64,000 nt of DNA from Thalassobacillus cyri (GCF_900107755.1 NZ_FNQR01000023.1:1-64000); one strand, 5' to 3'; positions 43,296-54,215 are shown, numbered from the stretch's first letter. Notes: generated from the letters alone by a model not told the origin. Program-made: numbers and translations.

Positions 43296-44117
43296 ATGAC
43301 AGAACCATTTAAACATAAATACGATTCTCTGTTAGCTATACAGGATTGGAAGCAATATCAGGCGCTTACGGCAGGCTTTTCAACCAGGTATGGTGGGGTC
43401 AGCGGGCCTCCGTTTATAAATTTCAACCAGGGCCTGCATGTAAATGATCGAGAAGAGGATGTCATCACAAATCGGGAACGACTTGCTGTGTCTGCTGGTA
43501 TTCCCCTAAATAGATGGGTGATTGGAGAACAGGTCCACAGTACAGAGGTGGCTGTTGTTCATGAGGAAGATGCCGGTAAAGGGGCTTACCGACAAGACAA
43601 TGCGGTCAAGGGGTGCGATGGGCTGATCACAAATACCCCAGGCGTGTTATTAGCTGCTTTTTTCGCTGATTGTGTGCCGTTATATTTTCACGCGCCTAAA
43701 GCAGGATGGATTGGTATCGCGCATGCCGGCTGGAAAGGTTCAGTTAATGGTATGGCTGCATCGATGGTAAAAGCCTTTCAAGCTCAAGGCATACCAGCGC
43801 AAGAAATAAGCGCTGTCATCGGTCCTTCTATCAGCATGAAACATTACGAAGTGGATCAACGTGTGGTCGACCACATAGAAGGTAAACATGTAAATAAAGT
43901 CACCGAACCCCTTCATGATGGAAAATTTCTGTTGGATTTGAGAGAATTGAATCGACTGATTTTATTAGATGCAGGAGTAAATGAAAAATACATCCGTGTT
44001 ACCGAGCATTGTACATACGAACAAGAAGACGTATTTTTTTCCCATCGCCGTGATTACGGGAAAACAGGCCGGATGCTTGGATTCATAGGCTTTACAGATG
44101 GAAAAGGAGACGTGTAG
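43296..44117 (+). CDS. pgeF: PgeF-like purine nucleoside phosphorylase/peptidoglycan editing factor (YlmD)
   Basis: A 273-residue protein of the YfiH/DUF152 family. E. coli PgeF removes wrongly added L-serine from UDP-MurNAc, and relatives show laccase-like or adenosine deaminase/phosphorylase activity; which applies here is unknown. Zinc-binding and catalytic residues are visible in EQVHST, ADCVPLYFH and IAHAGWKGSVNG. Length is typical. CTGAGGTGG precedes the ATG. One base separates it from ylmE, so they are coupled. Confidence 0.88.
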   Translation: MTEPFKHKYDSLLAIQDWKQYQALTAGFSTRYGGVSGPPFINFNQGLHVNDREEDVITNRERLAVSAGIPLNRWVIGEQVHSTEVAVVHEEDAGKGAYRQDNAVKGCDGLITNTPGVLLAAFFADCVPLYFHAPKAGWIGIAHAGWKGSVNGMAASMVKAFQAQGIPAQEISAVIGPSISMKHYEVDQRVVDHIEGKHVNKVTEPLHDGKFLLDLRELNRLILLDAGVNEKYIRVTEHCTYEQEDVFFSHRRDYGKTGRMLGFIGFTDGKGDV

Positions 44118-44118
44118 C

Positions 44119-44787
44119 ATGAGTGTGGAAGCAAATTGGCAGGAAATTCAAACAACGATAGAACAAGCATGTAGGAATTGTGGAAGAGATTTGGAAGAAG
44201 TTACAGTAGTAGCAGTTACAAAATACGTAACAGTTGAGCGGGCGAGAGAAGCCTTAGCTGCAGGTATCAACCATCTCGGGGAAAACAGAATGAAAGGTTT
44301 TTTGGAAAAGTACGAAACCATCGGTAATGATGCCATCTGGCATTTCATCGGGTCTTTACAGTCTCGTAAGGTTAAGGAAATCATCAATGATGTAGACTAT
44401 ATCCATTCCCTGGATAGAAAATCCTTGGCGAAGGAAATTGACAAACGTGCCGATAGCCCTGTTTCGTGTTTCCTGCAAGTGAATGTCAGCGGGGAAGAAT
44501 CAAAGCATGGGATGGCACTGGATGAAGTAGAAGCGTTCGTTGAGTGGCTGGAAGCATACCCTAATGTCCAGGTTATCGGATTGATGACCATGGCTCCTCA
44601 TGTAGAGGATGAAGAAACGCTTAGAGGCACTTTCCGTAAATTACGTGCCATGCGCGACCGGATCAGGGACAAGCAATATCCCCACGCCCCATGTCAGGAA
44701 TTATCCATGGGAATGAGCAATGATTACAAGCTGGCGATCGAAGAAGGTGCTACTTTTATCCGGCTTGGCTCCAGCCTGGTAGGCTGA
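44119..44787 (+). CDS. ylmE: YggS-family pyridoxal-phosphate homeostasis protein (YlmE)
   Basis: A 222-residue PLP-binding protein with an alanine-racemase-like barrel but no second domain. The PLP lysine is in VAVTKYV (about residue 36); HLGENRMKGFLEKYE and the C-terminal LSMGMSNDYKLAIEEGATFIRLGSSLVG are family hallmarks. It helps keep vitamin B6 and amino-acid pools in balance. Start ATG 44119 is nine bases behind AAAAGGAG; a longer frame begins inside pgeF. Confidence 0.92.
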   Translation: MSVEANWQEIQTTIEQACRNCGRDLEEVTVVAVTKYVTVERAREALAAGINHLGENRMKGFLEKYETIGNDAIWHFIGSLQSRKVKEIINDVDYIHSLDRKSLAKEIDKRADSPVSCFLQVNVSGEESKHGMALDEVEAFVEWLEAYPNVQVIGLMTMAPHVEDEETLRGTFRKLRAMRDRIRDKQYPHAPCQELSMGMSNDYKLAIEEGATFIRLGSSLVG

Positions 44788-44812
44788 TAACTATTAAAGA
44801 GGTGATCATGAA

Positions 44813-45259
44813 ATGAGTATGAAAAATAAATTCAAATCATTTTTCACACTAGATGATGAATATGAATACATGGAGGAAGAAATGGAAGATACTAATAACA
44901 ACCAGCCGGCTAATCAGCAGCAAAGTTTTCCTGAGCAGAAGACAAAAAACGTTGTCAGTTTAAAAAGCGCCCAATCCTCTTCCCGGATGATGTTGTGTGA
45001 GCCTCGCAATTATAACGAGGCACAGGATATTGCGGATCATCTCGTAAATCGTCGTGCGGTTGTGATCAATTTGCAGCGAGTGGATCACCAGCAGGCAAAA
45101 CGGATTGTGGATTTTTTAAGCGGAACCGTTTATGCTATTGGAGGGGATATTCAAAAGCTTGGTATGCAGACTTTCCTGTGCACACCAGACAATGTAGAGA
45201 TATCCGGTTCGATTTCAGAAATTCTTGAGCAGGAAGACGATCTAGACAAAAGGTGGTAA
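44813..45259 (+). CDS. sepF: Cell division protein SepF
   Basis: A 148-residue protein that bundles FtsZ filaments and anchors them to the membrane. N-terminal amphipathic helix ([11 protein letters not shown]), an acidic and Gln-rich linker (about residues 18-55), and the SepF core (about 60-145: [45 protein letters not shown]). AAAGAGGTGAT precedes the ATG. ylmG follows four bases after the stop. Confidence 0.94.
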   Translation: MSMKNKFKSFFTLDDEYEYMEEEMEDTNNNQPANQQQSFPEQKTKNVVSLKSAQSSSRMMLCEPRNYNEAQDIADHLVNRRAVVINLQRVDHQQAKRIVDFLSGTVYAIGGDIQKLGMQTFLCTPDNVEISGSISEILEQEDDLDKRW

Positions 45260-45263
45260 AGAA

Positions 45264-45527
45264 ATGCAACAACTATTTGTTATATTGACCAATGCAATCC
45301 AAATCTACAGCTGGGCATTAATTATTTATATCTTCATGTCCTGGTTCCCAGGGGCTAGAGAATCGTCGATCGGGCAGTTTCTGGCTAAAATATGTGAACC
45401 ATTTTTAGAGCCGTTCCGACGCATCATTCCCCCGCTTGGAATGATTGATATTTCCCCAATTGTAGCTATTTTAGTGTTGAACTTTGCAAATATGGGACTT
45501 CGTGAACTATACATCATGCTTATGTAA
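45264..45527 (+). CDS. ylmG: YggT family membrane protein YlmG
   Basis: An 87-residue protein with two membrane spans (about residues 5-24 and 65-85) and the YggT motif region [32 protein letters not shown] between them. Genetic links in other bacteria tie YggT proteins to division and osmotic balance. AAAGGTGG precedes the ATG, in the tail of sepF. A terminator-like hairpin follows. Confidence 0.9.
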   Translation: MQQLFVILTNAIQIYSWALIIYIFMSWFPGARESSIGQFLAKICEPFLEPFRRIIPPLGMIDISPIVAILVLNFANMGLRELYIMLM

Positions 45528-45552
45528 TAGATATCATAATGAACGGGAAGTA

Positions 45553-45576
45553 AAGCTGCCACTGGCGGCTTTTCTT
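45553..45576 (+). terminator. Terminator of the ylmC-G series
   Basis: AAGCTGCC pairs with GGCGGCTT (one G-U pair) around ACT, followed by TTCTT. A short, moderately convincing terminator 25 bases after ylmG. Confidence 0.6.
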
Positions 45577-45762
45577 ATGAGCTTTTATTCCTACATTGAG
45601 GTGCGGCCAAATCTTACCTCAAAAAACACCGGTGCAAAGCATTGACTCGCCGTTTGGCCCGTTTCAGCTATAAACTATATTTCGTTTTTACGAGTTCCAT
45701 AGATACTAAGCCTGAATAAAGTTGGGTAATAATTTGATATAGTGTTGGAGTTGGAGGAAGAA

Positions 45763-46536
45763 ATGGATATTTATCAGCATTTTCGAAAAGAAGAACAGCC
45801 ATTCATCGATCAAGTACTCTCCTGGCAGGAGGAAGTTGGCCGCAGTTTCCAAAGTAAGCTGACTGACTTTCTGGATCCTAGAGAACAATTTATTTTTGAA
45901 AGCCTGCTTGGCAATCATCCCGACTTTACCTGGAAACTGTTCGGTGGGAGGGAAGATTCCGAACGGAAGCGAGGGCTTTTGGCACCATATTATGAACAAA
46001 TTCAACCAGACCAATTCGACCTGACTCTTTTAGAGGCTTCTTATCCAGAGAAGTTTGTCACCTTGACTCATCCTGATGTACTCGGTGCATTCATGAGTTT
46101 GGGCATCAAACGTAAGAAGCTGGGTGATCTGATTGTCAGGAATGGAGTCGTTCAAATCATCGTTGCCAGTGAAATTGCAGATTATGTACGTATGAATCTT
46201 GATGGGATAAAAAAAGCCACCGTGCATTTTCAGGAGATATCTTTTGACCGTTTGCTGGAGGATTATGAACAGTGGGAAGAGTTAAATACAACCGTTTCAT
46301 CATTGCGGCTGGATACCCTCATCAAAGAAATTTACCGCATCTCCCGCCAGAAAGCATCTTTATTCATTGAAAAAGGACAGGTGAAGGTGAACTTCCGAAT
46401 CGTTGAAGACACCTCATTCAAGCTGCAATCAGGCGACATAATTTCCATCAGGGGGAAAGGCCGCAGCAAACTCACAGAGGTTCTGGGCACCACCAAAAAG
46501 GATAAGTACAAAGTGATCATCTCCCGATTAAAATAA
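45763..46536 (+). CDS. ylmH: S4-domain RNA-binding protein YlmH
   Basis: A 257-residue protein with an N-terminal RRM-like/nucleotidyltransferase-like part and a C-terminal S4 domain (about residues 181-240, LDTLIKEIYRISRQKASLFI to GDIISIRGKGR). In B. subtilis YlmH binds stalled 50S subunits, acting like RqcP in ribosome-associated quality control. Start 45763 follows GGAGGAAG; seven extra codons upstream overlap that site. Length equals that of B. subtilis YlmH as I recall it. Confidence 0.92.
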   Translation: MDIYQHFRKEEQPFIDQVLSWQEEVGRSFQSKLTDFLDPREQFIFESLLGNHPDFTWKLFGGREDSERKRGLLAPYYEQIQPDQFDLTLLEASYPEKFVTLTHPDVLGAFMSLGIKRKKLGDLIVRNGVVQIIVASEIADYVRMNLDGIKKATVHFQEISFDRLLEDYEQWEELNTTVSSLRLDTLIKEIYRISRQKASLFIEKGQVKVNFRIVEDTSFKLQSGDIISIRGKGRSKLTEVLGTTKKDKYKVIISRLK

Positions 46537-46624
46537 ACCGCTGTGCAAGCAGGAATCGACCAACTTTTGTCGAAATGGAATATAATTCGAAATAATGTCC
46601 GATACTTTTGAGGAGGTGGCTGGT

Positions 46625-47140
46625 GTGCCATTAACACCACTGGATATTCATAATAAAGAATTCACACGCGGTTTTCGAGGTTATGATGAGGACGAGGTCA
46701 ATGAATTTCTTGAGCAGGTCATCAAAGATTATGAGATGGTGAACCGTGATAAAAAAGCGCTCAAAGAAAAAGTGGAACAGATGAATGAGCGTCTCGGTCA
46801 TTTTAATAACATCGAAACAACGCTTAATAAATCCATTCTAGTGGCTCAGGAAACGGCAGAAGAAGTAAAAAGCAATGCCAGCAAAGAATCTAAGCTGATT
46901 ATAAAAGAAGCAGAAAAGAACGCCGACCGAATCATCAATGAAGCCCTGCAGAAATCCCACCGGATTGCTATCGAGGTGGAAGAGTTGAAAAAACAGTCAA
47001 AAGTGTTCAGAACCCGGCTGCGTATGCTGGTGGAAGCCCAACTGGATATGATTGATACAGACGACTGGGATCACTTATTTGACACGGAATTAGATGATAA
47101 GACAAACGTGAAAAAAGAGATGGTGGAAAATAAATCTTGA
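46625..47140 (+). CDS. divIVA: Cell division initiation protein DivIVA
   Basis: A 171-residue coiled-coil protein that marks curved membrane at poles and septa and places MinJ/MinCD. The conserved N-terminus PLTPLDIHNKEF and FRGYDEDEVNEFLEQV form the membrane-binding domain (about residues 1-60); long coiled coils follow (about 65-150), including RIINEAL and VEELKKQSKVFRTRLRML. The start is GTG 46625, giving the family start MPLTP, behind GAGGAGGTGG; an upstream ATG at 46595 is rejected. Confidence 0.95.
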   Translation: MPLTPLDIHNKEFTRGFRGYDEDEVNEFLEQVIKDYEMVNRDKKALKEKVEQMNERLGHFNNIETTLNKSILVAQETAEEVKSNASKESKLIIKEAEKNADRIINEALQKSHRIAIEVEELKKQSKVFRTRLRMLVEAQLDMIDTDDWDHLFDTELDDKTNVKKEMVENKS

Positions 47141-47165
47141 CGAAAAAAGTAATATTACATATAAT
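47137..47165 (+). promoter_or_regulatory. Sigma-A promoter of the ileS T-box transcript
   Basis: TTGACG at 47137-47142, 17 bases, TATAAT at 47160-47165. The -35 overlaps the divIVA stop codon. Confidence 0.85.
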
Positions 47166-47204
47166 TCATTAACATGATATAATTCCAGAAGAAAAGAATA
47201 GAAA

Positions 47205-47456
47205 TAGTTGAACGATGACAGGGAGAGTACACAGGCTCGCATGCAGCATGAGCGATCCAGGGATGGTGAAAGCCTGGGGCAGCGCCTAGATGGAAAATCA
47301 CCCTCGAGTTTTCCATTCGAAAAGCGATGAGTAGAAATGGACGCTTTATCCACGATACGGATCAACAGAGCGGAATCGGCATGTTGATGGCCGGTTCTAC
47401 AAGGGTGGTACCGCGAGATCCTCTCGTCCCTTCCAGGGATAAGAGGGTCTTTTTTA
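47205..47456 (+). promoter_or_regulatory. T-box riboswitch (isoleucine) upstream of ileS
   Basis: A classic T-box leader. The invariant T-box AAGGGTGGTACCGCG is at about 47400-47414. A terminator, GATCCTCTCGTCCC with GGGATAAGAGGGTC and T6 (47417-47456), competes with the antiterminator. In stem I the specifier loop reads AAATCACC, with ATC (Ile) at about 47297-47299. Uncharged tRNA-Ile would pair with ATC and with the T-box bulge to allow read-through into ileS. Confidence 0.93.
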
Positions 47457-47497
47457 TATTATTTAGCAATACTTAGAAACTGAAGGAGGAAGCAACA

Positions 47498-50254
47498 GTG
47501 AATTATAAAGATACATTACGGATGCCTAAGACCGAGTTTCCAATGCGGGGAAACCTTCCGAACCGTGAACCGAAGATGCAGGAACGGTGGGAAGAAATGA
47601 ACATTTATGCAAAAGTACAGGAACGGACCGAAGGACGTCCATTGTTCGTTCTTCATGACGGCCCTCCGTACGCTAATGGCGACTTGCATATGGGGCATGC
47701 GCTTAATAAATCCTTGAAGGATTTCATCGTCAGGTATAAATCCATGTCCGGGTACCATGCGCCATATGTCCCAGGCTGGGATACACACGGACTGCCGATT
47801 GAAACAGCATTGACAAAGAAAAAGAAAATTGATCGTAAAAAGATGTCCATAGCTGAATTCCGTCAAAAGTGTGCGGATTATGCGATGGGGCAGCTGGATA
47901 ACCAGCGAAAAGAATTCAAACGCATGGGTGTCCGCGGGGATTGGGATAACCCTTATGTGACATTGAATAAAGATTATGAAGCTGAACAGATCAAAGTATT
48001 TGGAGAAATGGCTAAAAAAGGATATATCTACAAAGGATTGAAGCCTGTCTATTGGTCTCCATCATCCGAATCAGCGCTTGCAGAGGCTGAAATCGAGTAT
48101 CAGGATAAAAGGTCCCCATCCATATATGTCTCTTTCCAAGTGAAAGATGGAAAGGATTTGTTTGACGGAGATGAAAAGTTCATTATCTGGACGACAACTC
48201 CTTGGACGATTCCTTCTAATCTGGCAATCGCTTTGAATCCGGCCTACAACTATGTAGTCGTGAAAGCTGGAGACAATAAATTCGTCATTGCTGAAGATCT
48301 GCTTGAAGATGTTGCAGAAAAGCTGGAATGGGAATCTCACGAAGTCGAGAAGAGCTTTAAAGGAAAAGAAGCAGAACATGTTACGACCAAGCATCCATTC
48401 TATGATCGTGAATCTCTAGTCATTCTTGGTGATCATGTTACTACAGATGGTGGTACCGGGTGTGTCCATACCGCACCTGGGCACGGGGAAGATGACTTCT
48501 GGGTCGGAAAGCAATATGGACTGGAGGTGCTTTGCCCGGTTGATAACAAAGGGGTATTTACCGCAGAAGCTCCTGGTTTTGAAGGCATGTTCTACGATAA
48601 AGCAAACAAACCGATTACAGAAAAATTGACCGAAGCAGGAGCATTGGAAAAATTAGAATTCATCACGCACTCCTACCCGCATGACTGGAGAACGAAGAAA
48701 CCGACGATTTTCCGTGCTACAGACCAGTGGTTCGCTTCCATCAAAGATTTCCGTGACACATTATTAGAGGAAATCAACCATGTCAAATGGGTGCCGCGTT
48801 GGGGTGAAACACGTCTGTACAACATGGTTCGCGACCGTGAAGATTGGTGTATTTCCCGTCAACGTACATGGGGCGTACCGATTCCGGTGTTCTATGGGGA
48901 AGATGGAACGCCAATCATTACGGATGAAACGATCGACCATGTTGCAGGTTTGTTCCGTGAACATGGCTCCAATGTGTGGTTCGAACGCGAGGCGAAAGAT
49001 TTGCTTCCGGAAGGCTTCACTTCCGAACACAGCCCGAACGGCAAATTCACCAAAGAAGAAGACATCATGGATGTCTGGTTTGATTCCGGTTCGTCACACC
49101 AGGCAGTACTGCACCAGCGCCCAGAGCTTCAACGTCCGGCAGACCTTTATTTAGAGGGTTCTGACCAATACCGCGGCTGGTTCAACTCTTCCTTATCTAC
49201 TTCTGTAGCTGTGACAGGAAAAGCACCATTCAAAGGGATTTTAAGCCACGGGTTTGCTTTGGATGGCCATGGCCGTAAGATGAGTAAATCAATCGGTAAC
49301 GTCATCCTGCCGGACAAGGTGACGAAGCAGCTGGGGGCGGAAATCATCCGTTTATGGGTGGCAAGCTCTGATTACCAGGCAGATGTAAGAGTTTCCGATG
49401 ATATCCTGAAACAGGTATCTGAGGTTTATCGTAAAATTCGCAACACGTTCCGCTTCCTGCTCGGAAATCTTCATGATTTCGATCCAGCTGCCGACCGTGT
49501 ACCGGAGGAACAATTGGAAGAAGTAGATCGTTATATGAAAATGCGATTGAACAACCTGGTTAAAAACGTCAATGAAGCTTATGACAACTATGAATTCAAC
49601 GTGATCTACCATCAGGTTCATAACTTCTGTACGATTGATTTGAGCTCGTTCTACCTGGATTTCGCCAAAGATATCCTGTACATCGAAGCTCCTGATCATC
49701 CACGGAGAAGAAGCATCCAGACGGTCTACTATGAAACGCTGACTGCATTAGTTAAGCTGTTAGCGCCAATTATTCCTCACACCACAGATGAAGTGTGGGA
49801 GTACCTGCCAGGCGTGAGCGAAGAAAGTGTCCAACTGACTGATATGCCGGAAGAGGTAGCCGTTATCGACAGCCAGGAGCTTAAAGCCAAATGGGATCAT
49901 TTCATGGATGTGAGAGATGATGTTCTAAAAGCTTTAGAAGATGCCCGGAACGAAAAAGTCATTGGTAAGTCACTGGAAGCAAGAGTGACGATTGTACCGA
50001 AGGATGAGCAGACACAAAGTGTCTTGAAAAACATTGAGCATCTCCACCAGCTCCTGATTGTCTCAGAAGCAGAGGTAGCATTATCACATCCTGATGCAAA
50101 AGCATATGAGCATGTCGACGTTTATGTCGAGAAGCATGAAGGTGAAAAATGTGAACGCTGCTGGGTCGCTTCCAATGATGTTGGAGAAGACGACGAGCAT
50201 CCGGAATTGTGTGTACGCTGTGCCACTGTCGTAAAAGAGCACTATCAAGATTAA
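47498..50254 (+). CDS. ileS: Isoleucyl-tRNA synthetase
   Basis: A 918-residue class I aminoacyl-tRNA synthetase charging tRNA-Ile. HMGH (HIGH motif) at residues 64-67, KMSKS at 594-598, an editing domain between (about 200-400, with TTPWTIPSN and [12 protein letters not shown]), and a C-terminal zinc-binding end with CERCW and CVRC. The start is GTG 47498 behind AAGGAGG. The bacterial-type zinc C-terminus suggests a mupirocin-sensitive IleRS, which is inference. Controlled by the T-box upstream. Confidence 0.98.
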   Translation: MNYKDTLRMPKTEFPMRGNLPNREPKMQERWEEMNIYAKVQERTEGRPLFVLHDGPPYANGDLHMGHALNKSLKDFIVRYKSMSGYHAPYVPGWDTHGLPIETALTKKKKIDRKKMSIAEFRQKCADYAMGQLDNQRKEFKRMGVRGDWDNPYVTLNKDYEAEQIKVFGEMAKKGYIYKGLKPVYWSPSSESALAEAEIEYQDKRSPSIYVSFQVKDGKDLFDGDEKFIIWTTTPWTIPSNLAIALNPAYNYVVVKAGDNKFVIAEDLLEDVAEKLEWESHEVEKSFKGKEAEHVTTKHPFYDRESLVILGDHVTTDGGTGCVHTAPGHGEDDFWVGKQYGLEVLCPVDNKGVFTAEAPGFEGMFYDKANKPITEKLTEAGALEKLEFITHSYPHDWRTKKPTIFRATDQWFASIKDFRDTLLEEINHVKWVPRWGETRLYNMVRDREDWCISRQRTWGVPIPVFYGEDGTPIITDETIDHVAGLFREHGSNVWFEREAKDLLPEGFTSEHSPNGKFTKEEDIMDVWFDSGSSHQAVLHQRPELQRPADLYLEGSDQYRGWFNSSLSTSVAVTGKAPFKGILSHGFALDGHGRKMSKSIGNVILPDKVTKQLGAEIIRLWVASSDYQADVRVSDDILKQVSEVYRKIRNTFRFLLGNLHDFDPAADRVPEEQLEEVDRYMKMRLNNLVKNVNEAYDNYEFNVIYHQVHNFCTIDLSSFYLDFAKDILYIEAPDHPRRRSIQTVYYETLTALVKLLAPIIPHTTDEVWEYLPGVSEESVQLTDMPEEVAVIDSQELKAKWDHFMDVRDDVLKALEDARNEKVIGKSLEARVTIVPKDEQTQSVLKNIEHLHQLLIVSEAEVALSHPDAKAYEHVDVYVEKHEGEKCERCWVASNDVGEDDEHPELCVRCATVVKEHYQD

Positions 50255-50265
50255 TTGATTCTATT

Positions 50266-50302
50266 AAGTCGTGTGCAAGAAACCAGCTGCACACGGCTTT
50301 TT
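50266..50302 (+). terminator. Terminator of ileS
   Basis: AAGTCGTGTGCA pairs with TGCACACGGCTT around a 9-base loop, followed by TTT and A. Confidence 0.85.
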
Positions 50303-50415
50303 ACTTGGTTTTATTTGTTAATAATATTATTATGTAAACAAATGACAGTGATTATCTTTTTCAGTGATAGTTATGGTACAATGAAAAAATCGAATAATTA
50401 TTTTGGAGGAAGACT

Positions 50416-50889
50416 ATGGTTTGGTATTACATATTAGCAAGTTTTGTCGTCGTCATTGATCAATGGACAAAATGGCTGGTCGTTAAAAATATGTATCTCG
50501 GGGAAAGTATCCCGATCGTTGCAAACTTTTTTTATCTGACTTCTCACCGTAACCGTGGGGCAGCTTGGGGGATATTGCAAGGGCAGATGATCTTTTTTTA
50601 CATTATCACACTGGTGGTCATTGGCGTAATCATTTACTACTTGCATCAATATGGAAAACAATATAAATTAGGGGGCATTGCCCTCGCATTGTTATTGGCT
50701 GGAGCCATCGGGAATTTCATCGACCGGCTGCTAAGGAAAGAAGTCGTGGACTTTTTTGATTTTATTATTTTTACATACGATTATCCGATCTTCAATATCG
50801 CCGACTCCTCCCTGGTGATCGGTGTCATTTTAGTGATGATCGCATCCTTTTTGGATGAACGTAAGAAGAAGGAGAGTACCCAATCGTGA
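50416..50889 (+). CDS. lspA: Lipoprotein signal peptidase (SPase II)
   Basis: A 157-residue membrane aspartic protease with four spans that cuts prolipoproteins before the lipidated cysteine. Catalytic Asp103 (GNFIDRL) and Asp130 (NIADSS) are both present, as is [21 protein letters not shown] precedes the ATG. The B. subtilis gene ylyA, between ileS and lspA, is absent. It overlaps the next gene by four bases. Confidence 0.96.
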   Translation: MVWYYILASFVVVIDQWTKWLVVKNMYLGESIPIVANFFYLTSHRNRGAAWGILQGQMIFFYIITLVVIGVIIYYLHQYGKQYKLGGIALALLLAGAIGNFIDRLLRKEVVDFFDFIIFTYDYPIFNIADSSLVIGVILVMIASFLDERKKKESTQS

Positions 50890-51794
50890 GTAATCATTAT
50901 CAAGTAAGTGAACAGGATACAGGCAAACGAATCGATAAATTGATCACAGAAATAGATCCTTCCGCTTCACGGACACAGGTGCAGAACTGGATCAAAGATG
51001 GTCACCTCCTTGTGGGCGGGGAACAAGTGAAAAGCAATTATAAAGTCCAGGAAAATGATGAGATTACCTGGGAGATACCAGAGCCGGAACCTTTGAAAAT
51101 TGAAGCGGAAGATATCCCGCTTGACGTCGTGTATGAGGACAAGGACCTCATTGTTGTCAACAAGCCAAGAGGAATGGTTGTACACCCTTCTTCCGGCCAT
51201 CCAAATGGGACATTGGTCAATGCCCTTCTGCATCATTGTGATGATTTGTCCGGGATCAATGGAGTCACAAGGCCGGGGATCGTCCATCGGATAGATAAAG
51301 ATACCAGCGGTCTGTTAATGGTTGCCAAAAATGATCATGCCCATCAGTCACTGGCGGAACAATTGGCAAACAAAACGACGGATAGAAAGTATGAAGCGAT
51401 TGTCCATGGTGAAATCGCTCATGAATACGGCACGATTGAAGCACCCATCGGACGTGATAATAAAGACCGGCAGTCCATGGCTGTGGTAGAAGAAGGCAAG
51501 CCGGCTGTCACGCATTTTAAGGTGCTCGAGCTATTCAAGGACTTCACCCATGTGGAATGTGTACTCGAGACAGGGCGCACCCATCAAATTCGAGTCCATA
51601 TGAAATATATCAACCACCCACTTGCTGGTGATCCAAAGTATGGCCCGCGTAAATCGCTGCCTATTAACGGTCAGGCACTTCATGCCCGAACGCTTGCCTT
51701 CAATCATCCTGTAACGAATGAGCGCATGGATTTTCATGTCGAACCTCCAGATGATTTCAAAGAAATGCTCGAACTTGTGAAAAAACGCAGTTGA
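50886..51794 (+). CDS. ylyB: RluA/RluD-family pseudouridine synthase (YlyB)
   Basis: A 302-residue RNA pseudouridine synthase: an N-terminal S4 domain (about residues 13-75, [22 protein letters not shown]) and a catalytic domain with Asp137 in [11 protein letters not shown]. RluD relatives modify helix 69 of 23S rRNA; the target here is probably similar but unproven. Start GTG 50886 overlaps the lspA stop; AAGAAGGAGAG is upstream. The pyr promoter begins within its last codons. Confidence 0.92.
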   Translation: MSNHYQVSEQDTGKRIDKLITEIDPSASRTQVQNWIKDGHLLVGGEQVKSNYKVQENDEITWEIPEPEPLKIEAEDIPLDVVYEDKDLIVVNKPRGMVVHPSSGHPNGTLVNALLHHCDDLSGINGVTRPGIVHRIDKDTSGLLMVAKNDHAHQSLAEQLANKTTDRKYEAIVHGEIAHEYGTIEAPIGRDNKDRQSMAVVEEGKPAVTHFKVLELFKDFTHVECVLETGRTHQIRVHMKYINHPLAGDPKYGPRKSLPINGQALHARTLAFNHPVTNERMDFHVEPPDDFKEMLELVKKRS

Positions 51795-51819
51795 CAAATC
51801 GCGTATCATTTGTGATAAT
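51791..51819 (+). promoter_or_regulatory. Sigma-A promoter of the pyr operon
   Basis: TTGACA at 51791-51796, 17 bases, GATAAT at 51814-51819. The -35 box overlaps the ylyB stop codon. The transcript would begin about 20 bases before the first PyrR-binding loop. Confidence 0.85.
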
Positions 51820-51840
51820 CAATTAAAGAACTGAATAAGA

Positions 51841-51940
51841 CCTTTAAAGACAGTCCTGTGAGGCTGAAAAGGAAACGGCTCATATTTTCGTATGTGTATC
51901 ATACCCTTTTTCTGCCCTCACGCAGGAAAAGGGTTTTTTA
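51841..51940 (+). promoter_or_regulatory. PyrR attenuator 1 (leader of pyrR)
   Basis: PyrR-binding loop from CCTTTAAAGACAGTCC to TGTGAGGCTGAAAAGG (51841-51872), close to the consensus ARUCCNGNGAGGYU flanked by pairing arms. The terminator ACCCTTTTTCTGC / GCAGGAAAAGGGT then T6 lies at 51903-51940. UMP-bound PyrR stabilises the loop and lets the terminator form. Confidence 0.92.
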
Positions 51941-51965
51941 TACTTTAAAGAAAGTTTTTCCAATA
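51937..51965 (+). repeat. Partial family 2 repeat fragment
   Basis: TTATACTTTAAAGAAAG after the attenuator terminator matches the first part of family 2 copies (ATACTTTAAGAAAG in copy 3). The remaining hairpins are missing, so this is a fragment or chance similarity. Confidence 0.35.
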
Positions 51966-51966
51966 A

Positions 51967-52539
<573 letters not shown>

Positions 52540-52546
52540 CGAAGCA

Positions 52547-52653
52547 CCTTTAAGTAAGTCCAGTGAGGCTTAAAAGGTCGCAAACCAGTACGTATCAGGC
52601 AATCCAAAGATACGTTCACCTCTTTGCGGTTTTTTAAGCAAAGAGGTTTTTTT
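52547..52653 (+). promoter_or_regulatory. PyrR attenuator 2 (pyrR-pyrP gap)
   Basis: Binding loop from CCTTTAAGTAAGTCC to AGTGAGGCTTAAAAGG (52547-52577); terminator ACCTCTTTGC / GCAAAGAGGT and T7 at 52618-52653. Confidence 0.92.
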
Positions 52654-52701
52654 ATGTCAAAAGCGCAAGCAACTTGCAATAAACAAAAGGAGGAAATGAT
52701 T

Positions 52702-54093
52702 ATGAAATCAAATAACGCTGCATTAGATGTCAGAGAGGTTCCTGCTCTTCATAAATGGCTCACCTTAAGCTTACAGCACTTATTCGCCATGTTCGGAGCA
52801 ACAATCCTTGTACCATTCTTGACAGGATTGTCGCCATCAGTTGCATTAGTTTCCAGCGGTACTGGTACACTGGCTTACCTGCTGATTACAAGAGGAAGGA
52901 TTCCAGCCTATCTCGGTTCCAGTTTTGCCTTCATCGCTCCTGTAATAGCTGCAAGCTCGGCCAGTGGAGTACCCGGGGCCATGGTCGGTAGTTTCCTTGC
53001 CGGTATCGTATACGGTTTGGTAGCTCTCCTGATCACGATGTTTGGTACCAACTGGCTGATCAACTTATTGCCTCCTGTGGTAGTGGGGCCAGTCATCATC
53101 GTCATTGGGCTTGGACTTGCCACAACTGCTATCGACATGTCGATGTATGTACCAGGTATCGATGAGCAGGTGTACAGCTCGAAACACTTTAGTGTCGCGT
53201 TAGTCACTCTAGCCATTACCATCATCGCTTCCGTCTTTTTCAAAGGATTTTTCAGCCTTCTGCCAATCCTTGTCGGGATCGTCGGCGGTTATGTATTCGG
53301 ACTATTCCGCGGCATTGTTGACACTTCAGAGATTAAAGTCGAATGGGAAGCAATCACTTCCGCGGATTCACTTGGTGGAGTACTGGGCGCAATCTTCCAG
53401 AAACCGGATTTCATTGTCCCGTTCGTAGATTACTCACCGCTGGATGTTCTCAGTGTAGAGATCGTCTTTATTATGGTGCCGATCGCACTGGTAACAATTG
53501 CGGAACATATCGGAGACCAGATGGTACTATCAAAAGTCGTCGGGCGAAACTTCATAAAAGAACCGGGCTTGAACAGATCGATCCTTGGAGATGGAACAGC
53601 GACCGTTATTGCTTCCTTCCTAGGAGGCCCGCCGAACACTACCTATGGTGAAAATATCGGTGTACTTGCCATCACACGTGTTTTCAGTGTCTTCGTCATC
53701 GGCGGAGCGGCAGTCCTGGCTGTCCTGTTCGGATTCATCGGTATGAGTACCGCTGTGATCGGTTCGATTCCATCCGCTGTCATGGGTGGGGTTTCCATCC
53801 TGCTGTTCGGTATCATCGCATCCAGCGGGCTCCGCATGCTGATTGACAATCAGGTTGATTTAGGAGAAAAGCGTAACCTGATCATCTCATCTGTCATTCT
53901 GGTAATCGGAATCGGTGGAGCTTTCATCCAGGTTACCGATAATGTACAAATCGCCGGCATGGCTCTTTCCGCACTGATTGGTGTCGTATTGAATGTCATT
54001 CTTCCAGGAAAAGAAAAGGCTCATGGAAATGGTAAAATGTTTAAGGACACTACAGTCAATAATAAAAAATCAAATGATGATAGCGCCGCATAA
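52702..54093 (+). CDS. pyrP: Uracil permease PyrP
   Basis: A 463-residue proton-coupled uracil transporter of the NCS2/NAT family with about twelve to fourteen spans. Family features are LQHLFAMFGATILVP near the start, TRGRIPAYLGSSFAFIAP, the substrate helix with VTIAEHIGDQM, and GGPPNTTYGENIGVLAITRV. Start 52702 follows AAAGGAGG; the longer frame starts inside attenuator 2. Uptake of uracil feeds the same UMP pool that PyrR senses. Confidence 0.95.
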   Translation: MKSNNAALDVREVPALHKWLTLSLQHLFAMFGATILVPFLTGLSPSVALVSSGTGTLAYLLITRGRIPAYLGSSFAFIAPVIAASSASGVPGAMVGSFLAGIVYGLVALLITMFGTNWLINLLPPVVVGPVIIVIGLGLATTAIDMSMYVPGIDEQVYSSKHFSVALVTLAITIIASVFFKGFFSLLPILVGIVGGYVFGLFRGIVDTSEIKVEWEAITSADSLGGVLGAIFQKPDFIVPFVDYSPLDVLSVEIVFIMVPIALVTIAEHIGDQMVLSKVVGRNFIKEPGLNRSILGDGTATVIASFLGGPPNTTYGENIGVLAITRVFSVFVIGGAAVLAVLFGFIGMSTAVIGSIPSAVMGGVSILLFGIIASSGLRMLIDNQVDLGEKRNLIISSVILVIGIGGAFIQVTDNVQIAGMALSALIGVVLNVILPGKEKAHGNGKMFKDTTVNNKKSNDDSAA

Positions 54094-54105
54094 GCGAACC
54101 ATCAC

Positions 54106-54215
54106 ACTTTTTAATAAAATCCCGTGAGATTTTAAAGGGTGTAGGGTTTGATTGATTCGTCATGTCTCAAAATGATGATGATTGAGCACCCCCCACCCCG
54201 GGGGTGCTTTTTTTA
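54106..54215 (+). promoter_or_regulatory. PyrR attenuator 3 (pyrP-pyrB gap)
   Basis: Binding loop with AATCCCGTGAGATT flanked by TTTTTAATAA and TTAAAGGGT (54106-54140): the UCCNGNGAG core is kept but the following GG of the usual GAGGCU is changed to GA. The terminator GCACCCCC / GGGGGTGC with T7 is at 54186-54215. This loop differs most from the other two. Confidence 0.85.
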
